A DNA stretch of 12,330 nt, taken from assembly GCA_021789355.1 (NCBI GenBank), contig JAJYJR010000105.1, forward strand, positions 1 through 12,330, in the 5' to 3' direction. This document shows, piece by piece, positions 1-8,600 of this stretch. The translations under genes and the position numbers were made by a program. The notes below the pieces were generated by a model, which saw nothing but the letters and a program-made list of their open reading frames with translations, made no database searches and was not told the origin of the DNA. The number at the start of each line of letters is the position of its first letter. Within the stretch, counting starts at the first letter, position 1. This DNA comes from Chloroflexota bacterium (lineage in GTDB: Bacteria > Chloroflexota > Limnocylindria > Limnocylindrales > CSP1-4).

Positions 1-214
1 CGCCGCAGGGTGCATTGGAGCTGCGGCACCTCGACCTGCCGACCGCGGCAGCTGCGCCGATCGACCCCTCGGCAACGGCGCGGCCCTCGCGGTTCGTTCG
101 GACAGGTAGGACGATTGGGCTATCGGGTAGGAGCTCTGCCCTGTTGCGTCGACACACCGCCAACGTCCAACATGTGAGGACCGTAGTGGGCACGAGGACA
201 GGCGGACGGCAGGG
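1..214. other. Left-edge region without an assignable gene
   Basis: This stretch precedes the first clear gene. One plus-strand frame is open from the window edge and runs to a TGA at 216-218, overlapping the kinase start codon as ATGA. It could therefore be the 3' end of an upstream gene that is coupled to the kinase. Its translation is rich in Arg, Ala, Thr and Ser, matches no family I recognise, and its codons lose the usual GC third-position bias after about base 95. I see no convincing promoter, terminator or ribosome binding site here. I treat it as mostly non-coding upstream sequence. Confidence 0.4.
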
Positions 215-2545
215 ATGAGGGAACGGCAGCGTCCGAGACAGGCCCCCCGTGCGATCGAGGAGCGGTTCCGCACCGCGCTCGACACGATGCCCGATCCGTT
301 CGCCATCCACACGGCGATCCGCGACGAGACCGGTTGGATCGTCGACTTCAGCATCGACTACGTCAACGAGGCGACGGCCAACTTCAACGGCCTGTCGGCC
401 GAGCAGCAGACCGGACGCCGGCTGCTCGAGCTGTTCCCGGCGGTGCGCGATGGGGGTCTTTTCGATGCGTTCGTCCGCGTCGTGGAGACCGGCCAGCCGT
501 TCGCGCGGGAGTCGGTCGTCTACGACGACCCGCACGCCGGCGGGGGCCCCATCCGCTCGGTGCTCGACATGCGGGCGGTCAAGTTCGGCGACGGGTACAT
601 CGTGTCCTCCCATGACGTCACCGCCCGTGCCCGAGCAGAGCAGGCGCTCCACGCTACCGAGGAGCGCTACCGCACCCTCGTCGAGCAATCCTCTGACGCC
701 ACCTTCGTGCTCGACGCCGCTGGCCGGGTCGCCGACACCAACCTGGCTAGCGAGCAACTCCTTGGGTATGCGCAGAGCGCGCTCCTGGGTCGCCGCTGGG
801 ACGATCTCCTCGCGCCCGAGGACCTGGCCGCTCACCCGCTCCACTTCGCCGACCTGCGGGCGGGCAGGACGCTTCGCTTCGAGCGCCAGCTACAGCACGC
901 AGACGGCACGGCCATCCCGGTGGAGCTAAGCGCGAAGATGCTCCCCGATGGGCGCTTCCTGGAGATTGCCCGCGACATCCGCGAGCGCAAGGGCGCCGAG
1001 GAGGAGCTGCGCCGGACGACGCAGCTCCTCGCGCTGATGTACGAGAGCGTGGCGGACGTCATCTTCCTGCTGGCGGTCCAGCCCGGCGACGTGTATCGCT
1101 TCGAGTTCGTCAACCGAGCCTTCCTGGCCGCGACCGGCCTGGCGCGAGAGCAGGTTGTCGGGCGGCGTGTGGAAGATGTCTTGCCGGAGAGTTCGCACGC
1201 CCTCGTCCTCGGCAATTACCGTCGAGCCATCGAGGAACGGCGGCGCGTGGACTGGGAGGAAGTGGCCGTCTATCCGGCCGGCACCAAGGTCGGGGAAGTC
1301 AACGTGGTGCCTGTCTTCGACGCTACAGGGCGATGTACGCGCCTCATCGGGGCGGTCCACGACGCCAGCGAGCGCCGGCAACTCGAAGGACAGCTGCTCC
1401 AGGCCCAGAAGATGGAGGCAATCGGGCAGCTCGCCGGGGGAATCGCCCACGACTTCAACAACCTCCTCACCGCCATCCGTGGCTACGCCGAGCTGCTGCG
1501 CCGGAACCTGCCGAGCGACGACGAGGAGAACCGTGCCGACATCGACCAGGTGGTGTCGGCGGCCGATCGAGCCGCGGCGCTCACCCGCCAGCTGCTGGCC
1601 TTCAGCCGCCGCCAGGTCCTGCAGCCCAAGGTGCTTGACCCGGCGGAGGTCGTGGAGGGCATCGCCCCCATGCTGCGCCGGCTCCTGGGCGAGCACATCG
1701 AGCTCACCACGCACACGGCGCCCGACCTGGGCTGGGTGCGGGTCGATCCGAGTCAGCTGGAGCAGGTCATCGTCAACCTGGCGGTGAACGCGCGCGACGC
1801 GATGCCCGACGGCGGCAAGCTCACTATGGAGCTCAGCAACGTCGAGCTCGACCGGACCTACGTGGCGGCGCATGCCGAGGCGACCCCCGGTCCCTACGTC
1901 CTGCTCGCCGTCTCCGACACCGGCAGCGGCATTCCCACCGCGGCGAAGGACCACATCTTCGAGCCCTTCTTCACCACCAAGGAGGTGGGCCAGGGCACCG
2001 GCATGGGCCTGGCCACCGTGTACGGCATCGTCAAGCAGTCGGGGGGCTCGATCTACGTCTACAGCGAGCCCGGTGCCGGCACGACCTTCCGGATCTACCT
2101 GCCCCGCGTCACCGCGGAGCCGAGCGCGGCCGGCGCGGACACCATCGCGGCGCGGCCGTCCTCCGCCGGCAGCGAGACGATCCTCCTCGTCGAGGACGAA
2201 CCGGCGGTACGCAGCTTCGCGCGCCGCACGCTCGAGGAGCAGGGATACACAGTGCTCGAGGCCGCGGGCGGTGCCGATGCGCTCGCGATCGCTGCCGCAC
2301 ACGCCGGCGCCATCGCGCTGCTCGTGACCGACGTGATCATGCCGGGGCTGCAGGGCCATCAGCTCGCCGAGCAGCTGCTGGCGGCACGGCCCGAGCTGCG
2401 CGCGCTCTACGTCTCCGGGTTCACCGAGAACTCGGTGATCCACCACGGCGTGCCCGAACACGGGGTGGCCTTCCTGCCCAAGCCGTTCAGCGCCGACGCG
2501 CTCGGCGCGGCCGTGCGAGCGGCGCTCGACGGGCAGGCGGGATGA
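215..2545 (+). CDS. Soluble PAS-PAS-PAS hybrid sensor histidine kinase with C-terminal receiver
   Basis: A 776-aa hybrid histidine kinase that should autophosphorylate on His and pass phosphate to Asp. Visible domains are three PAS modules (about residues 17-138, 147-262 and 270-388), the last running into a coiled-coil linker; HisKA with the AGGIAHDFNNLL motif, phospho-acceptor His412; HATPase_c with N-box Asn525, G1 box DTGSGIP from Asp568 and G2 box GTGMGLA near 594; and a receiver domain with acidic pair Glu660/Asp661, phospho-acceptor Asp706 and conserved Lys756. No transmembrane segment or signal peptide is seen, so it probably senses a cytoplasmic ligand, redox state or light through PAS. 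The PAS ligand cannot be told from sequence. The ATG at 215 has only a weak purine-rich stretch before it. The stop overlaps the start of the next gene (ATGA, 2542-2545), so the two are probably co-translated. HisKA/HATPase identity is certain; PAS boundaries are approximate. Confidence 0.95.
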   Translation: MRERQRPRQAPRAIEERFRTALDTMPDPFAIHTAIRDETGWIVDFSIDYVNEATANFNGLSAEQQTGRRLLELFPAVRDGGLFDAFVRVVETGQPFARESVVYDDPHAGGGPIRSVLDMRAVKFGDGYIVSSHDVTARARAEQALHATEERYRTLVEQSSDATFVLDAAGRVADTNLASEQLLGYAQSALLGRRWDDLLAPEDLAAHPLHFADLRAGRTLRFERQLQHADGTAIPVELSAKMLPDGRFLEIARDIRERKGAEEELRRTTQLLALMYESVADVIFLLAVQPGDVYRFEFVNRAFLAATGLAREQVVGRRVEDVLPESSHALVLGNYRRAIEERRRVDWEEVAVYPAGTKVGEVNVVPVFDATGRCTRLIGAVHDASERRQLEGQLLQAQKMEAIGQLAGGIAHDFNNLLTAIRGYAELLRRNLPSDDEENRADIDQVVSAADRAAALTRQLLAFSRRQVLQPKVLDPAEVVEGIAPMLRRLLGEHIELTTHTAPDLGWVRVDPSQLEQVIVNLAVNARDAMPDGGKLTMELSNVELDRTYVAAHAEATPGPYVLLAVSDTGSGIPTAAKDHIFEPFFTTKEVGQGTGMGLATVYGIVKQSGGSIYVYSEPGAGTTFRIYLPRVTAEPSAAGADTIAARPSSAGSETILLVEDEPAVRSFARRTLEEQGYTVLEAAGGADALAIAAAHAGAIALLVTDVIMPGLQGHQLAEQLLAARPELRALYVSGFTENSVIHHGVPEHGVAFLPKPFSADALGAAVRAALDGQAG

Positions 2546-4197
2546 GCGAGTCGGGCCGATCACTCGAGGCCCCCAGCGGTCCCGTCCTCGTGGTGGACGA
2601 CGAGCCCGCCGTGCGCGGACTCTTCGTGCGGGCGCTCCGCGACGCCGGGTACGACACGCTCGAGGCGGCCGATGGCGTCGCGGCCCTCGCGCTCCTCGAG
2701 CACCACGAGGTCGGGCTCCTCCTGCTCGACAGTACGATGCCCCGGCTCGACGGGGCGGGCGTGATCCGCGCCGTCCGCGCGCGCGAAGCGACCCGCACCC
2801 TGCCGGTCATCCTCGTCACCGCCAGGGCGGCCCTCGAGGACCGCGTCGAGGGCCTCGAGGCGGGGGCCGACGACTACCTCGCCAAACCGGTGGTGCTCGA
2901 GGAGCTCGTGGCCCGCGTCCGCGCCGGGCTGCGCAGCCATGCCATCTGGGCGCAGGCCATCGAGCGGGGGGCCGAGGAGCGGCGCCGCATGACCGCCGCG
3001 CTGCGCCGCGTACGGGGCGACGGATCGCTCGAGCTGCGCGCCCGCTCCCTCGTCGAGGAGCTGATGCCGGCGCTCGGGCTGGACGCACTCGCCCTGGTCG
3101 TCTTCACGCCCGACGAGCGGGCGATCCAGCTGGCGACGGCGGGCCATTGGCCAGAGCACGGCCGGCCCGGCATCGCCCTCGAGCCGGGTGTCGCCCGCAC
3201 GCTTCGCTCGAGGGCTGCCGAAGGCCCCTGGATCCAACGGCTGGCGGCCAGCAGCCAGCACGGGGCGCCCGCGACCAGCCGTGAAGTCGCCTCCGTTCCG
3301 TTGCCCGGGCGGGATGGACCGCAGGGCCTCGTCTTGTTCGGCGCCTCAATAGGCGGGCAGGGCGACGGCCTCGCCCGGCGGATGCCGGCCTTTCTCGAGG
3401 TCGCCGACGTGACCGCGCTGCTGCTGCGCCCCGCGCTGGAGGTCGACCAGGATCGGCTGCGAGCCCGCGCCTCGTTGGAGTCGGTCATCGCCGGGCAGAT
3501 CTTCACCCCCCACTTCCAGCCGATGGTCTCCCTGGCCGACCGCACCATCGTGGGCTACGAGGCGCTCACCCGGTTCGCCGATGGGGTCCCACCCGACCTG
3601 CGTTTCGCCGAGGCGGCGCGCCTGGGTCTGGGCACGGAGCTTGAGCTCGCGACCATGCGGACCGCGGTCCAGGGGGCGGCATCCCTGCCGGGCGGCGCGT
3701 TCCTGGCCCTCAATGTCTCTCCCTCGCTGGTGCTGGAAGTCGAGGATCTTGGCCCCACCCTCGCAGCCGCCCGACGGGACCTCGTCCTCGAGCTGACGGA
3801 ACACGCGCCGGTGGACGACTACGCGGCCCTGCGGGCGGCCCTCGCGCGGATCGACCCGCCGGTGCGGGTAGCGGTCGATGATGCCGGCTCGGGCTACGCC
3901 AGCCTGCGCCACATCCTGGCCCTGCGCCCCGCCTTCGTGAAGCTCGATCTCAGCTGGGTGCGGGACATCGAGGCTGATCCCGCCCGCCAGGCTCTCGTGG
4001 CGGGGTTGGTGCATTTCGCCACCGAGGTGGGCTGCCAGCTCCTCGGCGAGGGCATCGAAACCGAGGCCGAATGCGCGACCCTGCGCCGGCTCGGGGTCCC
4101 CTTGGGTCAAGGGTATCTGTTCGGACGCCCGGCGCCTGTGGCGGCCGCGGCCGGTGAGCCTGCGGTTCCGCGCTCCAGCGGGAGGGTCGGCGCGTGA
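2542..4197 (+). CDS. REC-GAF-like-EAL response regulator, predicted c-di-GMP phosphodiesterase
   Basis: A 551-aa response regulator expected to hydrolyse cyclic di-GMP to pGpG when switched by phosphorylation. The N-terminal receiver (about 14-130) has acidic pair Asp19/Asp20, phospho-acceptor Asp63 in LLLLDSTMP, Thr93 and Lys115. Residues about 150-300 look like a degenerate GAF sensor module. The EAL domain (about 318-540) keeps every hallmark of active enzymes: Glu340 in the EAL motif, Asn391 in LNVSP, the ELTE motif at 417-420, Asp446/Asp447 in DDAGSGYASL, Lys467, Glu503 in GEGIET and Gln523 in GQGYLFGRP. There is no GGDEF domain. It starts within the kinase stop codon, so the kinase is the likely phosphodonor; that is an inference from gene order. 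The output would affect motility, adhesion or biofilm through c-di-GMP level. Family assignment is secure; activity is inferred from conserved residues. Confidence 0.95.
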   Translation: MSESGRSLEAPSGPVLVVDDEPAVRGLFVRALRDAGYDTLEAADGVAALALLEHHEVGLLLLDSTMPRLDGAGVIRAVRAREATRTLPVILVTARAALEDRVEGLEAGADDYLAKPVVLEELVARVRAGLRSHAIWAQAIERGAEERRRMTAALRRVRGDGSLELRARSLVEELMPALGLDALALVVFTPDERAIQLATAGHWPEHGRPGIALEPGVARTLRSRAAEGPWIQRLAASSQHGAPATSREVASVPLPGRDGPQGLVLFGASIGGQGDGLARRMPAFLEVADVTALLLRPALEVDQDRLRARASLESVIAGQIFTPHFQPMVSLADRTIVGYEALTRFADGVPPDLRFAEAARLGLGTELELATMRTAVQGAASLPGGAFLALNVSPSLVLEVEDLGPTLAAARRDLVLELTEHAPVDDYAALRAALARIDPPVRVAVDDAGSGYASLRHILALRPAFVKLDLSWVRDIEADPARQALVAGLVHFATEVGCQLLGEGIETEAECATLRRLGVPLGQGYLFGRPAPVAAAAGEPAVPRSSGRVGA

Positions 4198-4387
4198 GCG
4201 GACCAGCAGTCGAGGCCGACCACGCATTCGCCCGCTGGCTGCGCGGGGCCATGCCATCCTGCGGTTCTACGCCGCGCACCCGCGCCAATAACGACCTCTT
4301 TCCGGATCGGTCCGGACGCGGCGTATCCGCCGTACAAATCGGGCGCCGCGGCGGGGTGCCCTCCTGGCGAGCTCCCATGGCCGTAGC
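4198..4387. other. Gap between the EAL gene and DUF429 gene, with possible gene debris
   Basis: A 190-bp gap. A GTG at 4194-4196 overlaps the EAL stop (GTGA) and opens a frame whose first 19 or so codons look coding (VSGPAVEADHAFARWLRGA). The coding look then shifts frame: from about 4253 to the TAA at 4289-4291 a second frame reads AILRFYAAHPRQ and stops. The two pieces could be the ends of a small gene that lost its middle, but I recognise no family and the lengths are short enough for chance. Two hairpins follow (listed separately). I see no clear promoter for the DUF429 gene. Confidence 0.3.
4301..4332 (+). terminator. Tandem hairpins, possible terminator of the kinase/EAL unit
   Basis: Two adjacent perfect stem-loops. 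TCCGGA (4301-4306) pairs with TCCGGA (4311-4316) across a TCGG loop, and CGGCG (4319-4323) pairs with CGCCG (4328-4332) across TATC. They lie about 100 bp after the EAL stop. No U-tract follows, so classical intrinsic termination is not shown. In GC-rich bacteria hairpins without a U-tract may still act as termination or RNA-end signals, but chance pairing is possible. Confidence 0.3.
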
Positions 4388-5137
4388 ATGTCGGGCGTGC
4401 GAACGCTCGGAGTCGATCTGGCGGCGGGGGATGAGAACACGGCGCTCTGTCTGGTTGCGTGGGCGCCAGGGACGGCCCGCATCGAGCGACTGACCGCGCG
4501 GCGGGGGTCGGATAACCTGATAGTCGAGCTCGCGCAGGATGCCGACGTGGTCGTGATCGACGCGCCCTTCGGATGGCCCATCCCGTTCGTCGACGTGGTC
4601 GCTTCCTATCGGGCAGGTGCGGCGTGGCCGCGTCAGCGGCCGGATGACCTGTGGTTGCGGCGGACCGACGTGCGGGTCCAGAGCATCACCGGAGGCCGGT
4701 GGCCGCTGTCGGTGTCGAGCGACCGCATCGCACGGCCAGCGGAGCGTGCTGCTCGGCTGCTGACGCTGCTCGGCACGGCGGAGCGCGCCACGGCACGCGA
4801 CGGGTCCGACGCGGTGATCGAGGTGTACCCGGCAGGCGCCCTGCGCAGCTGGGGCATCACCGCGAACGGCTACAAGACCGCCGGTGCACGCGACGTGCGC
4901 GAGCGGATCCGTGATCAGCTTCTCAGCACAGTCGGGTTGGACGTGGGCGAGGGCGCCCGAGCGGAGCTGGCCGCGGCGGACCACCCGCTCGATGCGCTCA
5001 TCGCGAGTCTCGTCGGCCGAGCCTTCGGACTCGGCCGCACCACTCTCCCGGGCGACGACGACCTGGACGCGGCCCGACGGGAGGGGTGGATTCACTTGCC
5101 GACCATCGGGCTCGCACGGCTCGGCGGCGAAACGTAA
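4388..5137 (+). CDS. DUF429 family protein (predicted RNase H-like fold nuclease)
   Basis: A 249-aa protein of the DUF429 family, annotated from fold comparison as a possible RNase H-like nuclease; its substrate is unknown. Family landmarks are the N-terminal GVDLAAG with Asp10, the strand-ending VVIDAPFGWP with Asp58, the WLRRTD motif (Arg91, Arg92, Asp94), EVYPAGAL (Glu145, Tyr147, Pro148) and the C-terminal DHPLDALIASLVGRA (Asp198, Asp202). These acidic residues are spaced as expected for an RNase H-like metal site. There is no signal peptide or membrane segment, so it should be cytosolic. The ATG at 4388 places the GVD strand near residue 8, normal for the family; no clear ribosome binding site precedes it, so a leaderless or weakly initiated transcript is possible. 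It stands alone between the signalling pair and a dead hydrolase gene, so context gives no hint of its job. Confidence 0.88.
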   Translation: MSGVRTLGVDLAAGDENTALCLVAWAPGTARIERLTARRGSDNLIVELAQDADVVVIDAPFGWPIPFVDVVASYRAGAAWPRQRPDDLWLRRTDVRVQSITGGRWPLSVSSDRIARPAERAARLLTLLGTAERATARDGSDAVIEVYPAGALRSWGITANGYKTAGARDVRERIRDQLLSTVGLDVGEGARAELAAADHPLDALIASLVGRAFGLGRTTLPGDDDLDAARREGWIHLPTIGLARLGGET

Positions 5138-5188
5138 CAGGCTTGCTCCGATGAGGAGCATGGACACTCTGGCGTACGGAAATCAGAG

Positions 5189-5562
5189 GTGCCAAGAGTC
5201 GTTGCCAATGGGATCGCGATCAACTACGAGATCCAGGGGGACGGGGAGCCACTCATCCTGATCCCTTGGCGGCCGACAACGCCTGCTATGCCTTCCAGGT
5301 CGGCGACTACGCGAAGGAGTTCCGCTGCATCTCGCTGGACCCCCGCGGGGCGGGCGAGTCGGACAAGCCGGATGCTCCGTACTCGACGGAGCTCATCGCC
5401 AACGACGTGGCCGCCGTCATGCAGGCCCTGGGCATTGAGCGGACGATCCGCGGCAGCGAGGTGCACGTCTTCGAGGACTGCTCGCACGCGCCGATCTACG
5501 AGAACGTGCCGGCCTTCGACGAACGCACACTGGCCTTCCAGCGGGCGCACCGAATGGCATAG
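5189..5562 (+). pseudogene. Alpha/beta hydrolase remnant: frameshift plus internal deletion
   Basis: The remains of an alpha/beta-hydrolase-fold gene. The first frame, from GTG 5189, reads as a normal N-terminus (MPRVVANGIAINYEIQGDGE, then PLILIP). Near 5263-5268 the homology moves to another frame, which continues as AADNACYAFQVGDYAKEF, FRCISLDPRGAGESDKP and a DVAAVMQALGIER helix. A net loss of 1 or 4 bases restores the expected LIP-(Y)LAADN. At about 5440-5450 the protein jumps from that helix, which normally leads into the GxSxG nucleophile elbow, straight to the C-terminal VHVFEDCSHAPIYENV with the catalytic His (codon 5485-5487), ending at TAG 5560. The nucleophile Ser, acid residue and cap region are gone; about 124 codons remain of an expected 260-280. 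It cannot encode a working hydrolase. The missing span, roughly 140-150 residues, is estimated from family knowledge. Confidence 0.87.
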
Positions 5563-5569
5563 GGCCAGG

Positions 5570-5585
5570 GACCTGCGGCCAGGTC
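5570..5585 (+). terminator. Hairpin just after the hydrolase remnant
   Basis: A perfect 6-bp stem, GACCTG (5570-5575) with CAGGTC (5580-5585), closed by a CGGC tetraloop and starting 8 bases after the TAG stop. Its position fits a terminator of the former hydrolase gene. There is no U-tract, so efficiency is doubtful. Confidence 0.35.
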
Positions 5586-5610
5586 GGGCGAGGCCTGGGT
5601 CCTTCGTTCA

Positions 5611-5638
5611 CCTCACACCATCGGGCCAGGGTGTGGGG
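5611..5638. terminator. 9-bp stem-loop in the convergent gap
   Basis: CCTCACACC (5611-5619) pairs with GGTGTGGGG (5630-5638), one G-U pair, around a 10-base loop. It lies between two convergent genes and could act as a terminator for either strand. No T-run flanks it. Confidence 0.33.
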
Positions 5639-5640
5639 TA

Positions 5641-5678
5641 TCCGCGACAGCCGACCGAACGTCGGGGTTGGTCGCGGA
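5641..5678 (-). terminator. Two-part stem-loop after the S8 protease gene
   Basis: An outer 8-bp stem, TCCGCGAC (5641-5648) with GTCGCGGA (5671-5678), encloses an inner 5-bp stem, CCGAC (5651-5655) with GTCGG (5661-5665). In the minus direction it begins about 15 bases after the protease stop codon (5693-5695), the usual place for a terminator. No U-run follows, so a U-less or Rho-assisted mechanism would be needed. Confidence 0.42.
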
Positions 5679-5692
5679 TGGACGACGAGGGA

Positions 5693-8600
5693 CTACGGGG
5701 TCGCCGGCGGCAGCGCGGCGGGGATCGTCTCGGCCTGGTCGGGCCCGCTCGCGTTGTCGGGACTGACGATCATCCAGCCGAGGGCCGGCTCGCTCGCGAT
5801 CAGCGTGGGGTCGAGCGACAGCGAGAGGGCGGCGCTCTTGCCGGGAGCTAGGGCGAGCCGTTCGCCCTGCGAGATCGCCGGCGCGAACGCGTCGAAGGTG
5901 CCCACGCCGGCCACCGTGTCGGCCGCCGCGGACACGAGCGAGGCCGCCTGGATCGCGTAGGCGAGCGGGGGACCGGCGGGGCTGAGACCGAGCGTGCTGG
6001 CCAGCACCCCGCAGCGCAGCGTCGAGCTGTTGGCCGGAGCCTCGGCGAACGCTGCGGCAAGGAGCTGCTGGTCCGAGGCACGGAAGACGAAGCAGGCCAT
6101 GCGCCCGTCGGGCTGACCGGCGGTTGCCAGGCCATGGTCCACCGCCGCCAGGACGTACTCGGCGCTGCCGGAACCATCGGTGTCGAGGGCGATGTCGAAC
6201 TCGTTGACGGCTGCGGAACTCCAGGGCGCGTAGGTGTTGATGGCGAAGACGAGCATTCGATCGGTCGAGGGCAGCGCCGTGCCGTCGAGTCCGGTGGTCA
6301 GCGACTGGACGCCGACCGCGCGGACATCGACCGAGCCGGCGCCGATCGGGCCGCTGCGCAGGCCCCAGGCATACAGGTCGGCGACCCCCGCATGGATCCC
6401 GGTGTTCGTCACGGTCACGGAGGCGACGTCCTGCCCGCCCTGTGGCGTAAGGGCGACGGTGGCCGGTGCCACGACGTTGGACAACGCACGCGGCGCGATG
6501 AGGAAGGGGATCGAGAGTGGGTAGACTCCCGGACGCGCCGCGGTCGGGGTTGCCACGACCGTGCCCCGGACGGTGGTGAGCAGCGCGGCCGGGTCTGCCG
6601 GATGCTCCACGCCCGGGAGCGCCGCGACGGCCGCCGCCGAGAGGGTGAGCGCGACCGTCACACTGGAGGTCCCGTGGGCCGGCACGCTGACGCGGGACGG
6701 TCGGACACGCACGTGGACGCCAAGGGCTGGCCCGGCGAACGCCGTGCGCAGCTGGTACGTGACGGCGTGCGTGCCAAGGTTCTGCAGGCGGACCGTCTGC
6801 GTCGCGCTGAACGGTCCCGTCATCGCCAGTGCCCCGAATGAGAGACTCGCGGTGCCCGGGCCGGTGGTGGCCAGGACCAGCGTGTCCACCGCCCGGGCCG
6901 GCTGGACCAGGCCCGCCCCGTCGGTGCGCGGGTCGTAGCCTGCGATCGCGGTCTCCGAGGCGGTGTTCATGAGCGCCGCCTTGACCTGCCCGGGCGTCCA
7001 TCGCGGGTGGGCCTGCAGGACCAGCGCCGCGGCACCAGCCACCAGCGGTGCCGCCATGGAGGTGCCCGACTCCTGGACGGCGCCGATGCCGGTGCCCATG
7101 GCCGCGGACGAGACGGAAACGCCCGGCGCCGCCAGGTCCGGTTTCAGGGCGCTGTCGCCGCTGCGCGGCCCGCCCGCCGAGAAGTCGGCGGTCGCCCGGT
7201 ACGTCGGGTTCGCCAGGGTGATGGGCCCAGCAATGGTCACCGTCGTGCCGTCGGCGCCCAGGAGCGCCGCGCCGTCGGATGGCCGCACGCCGAGGAAGGG
7301 GACGGTCACGCCGGGGATCGCGCCCTCCTGCGGGGGATACGCCCCGGCCGTGGTGTTGACCATGATCACGGCAGCGGCGCCCGCGGCCTGTCCGAGCGTG
7401 GCGCGGTCGACCCGCGGACAGGTGCCCCGCAGCGTGACCACGATGTCAGCGGGCTGGACGGCCGTGTAGTCGGACGCCGCGCAGCCCAGGGCGATCCCGC
7501 CCGTGGCGTCCTTGAGCACGTCGAGACGGCCGGTCACCGGAAAGGCCGCGGTCCCGTTCGCGTCCAGCGCGGAGATGCCGTCGCCGATCCCGATCACGGC
7601 GCCCGGCAGGGTGGCGTGGGCATCGACCGCGGCCACCTCGATGGCGCCCGACGCCACGCCCGGCGTGCTCGCGGTGTAGGCGACGGACCCGTCGTTGCCG
7701 CCCGCGGCCACGACCACGATGCCCGCCCGCACCGCGTTGTCGACCGCCACGGCGTCGGGCGACTCGGGACCGCCGAAGGGCGTCCCCTCCGCCCCAAAGG
7801 GCGCGCCGAGGGACAGGTTGATCACGTTCATGCCGTTCTTGACGGCCCAGTCGACCGCGTCGATGACGTCGTCGGTGGTGCCCGAGCAGCCGAAGATCTT
7901 GAGCGCGTAGAGCCGGGCTCCGGGGGCGACCCCTGGAGCGACCAGGAACTGCGTGCGGGCGAGGGTCTGCGCGTCGTAGGGGCCGTGGTACGTCTTGCCC
8001 TCGGCGGTCACGCCGTACCCGCCGATGGTGCCCGCCACGTGCGTCCCGTGCCCTGCGCAGTCGAGCGGGTTGGGGTCCGGTTGGGGGATCGCGGCGGCAC
8101 CCGTCCCGCCCGCGTCGTAGGCGTCGCCCACGAAGTCGTAGCCGCCCGCCACCTTCGAGTTCGGGAGGCCACTCCCCGCGAGCGAGACGCCGCTATTGGC
8201 CTGGTAGGCTGCCGGGTCGCCCGAGCCACCGAAGTCCGCGTGGGTGTAGTCGATGCCGGTGTCGATGACGGCGATCTTGACGCCCGCGCCAGTCAGCCCA
8301 GAGCCCACGGACCAGGCCGCCGGAACCCCGGTGAACTGCTCGCTCGTCGCGTTGGCCATCTGATACTGCGGCACGGCCAGCACCTGCTCGACCCCGGGCA
8401 GCGCGGTGAGACGCGGCAGATCCCGCAGGGACACGCGCACCTTGATGCCGTCGTAGGCGTCCTGGTACTGCCCCAGGACGCGGGCCCCCAGCGTGGCCAG
8501 GCTCGGGCGGAGCGCATCCTGCTGAGCGCGCAGGGTCGAGCGCACGCTGGCCGCGGCGAATCCGGAGAGGACCATGCCGCGATCCCGGGCTGCGGCGCCC

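Noticed and set aside
15..218. Short open frame ending in an ATGA overlap with the kinase
   Set aside because: No family resemblance, TTG start, codon bias fades. It may be the tail of an upstream gene, but cannot be called from this window.
926..2563. Long minus-strand open frame (545 codons) opposite the histidine kinase
   Set aside because: It is antisense to clear kinase domains; its Arg/Gly/His-rich translation has no family match. Long antisense frames are expected at this GC content.
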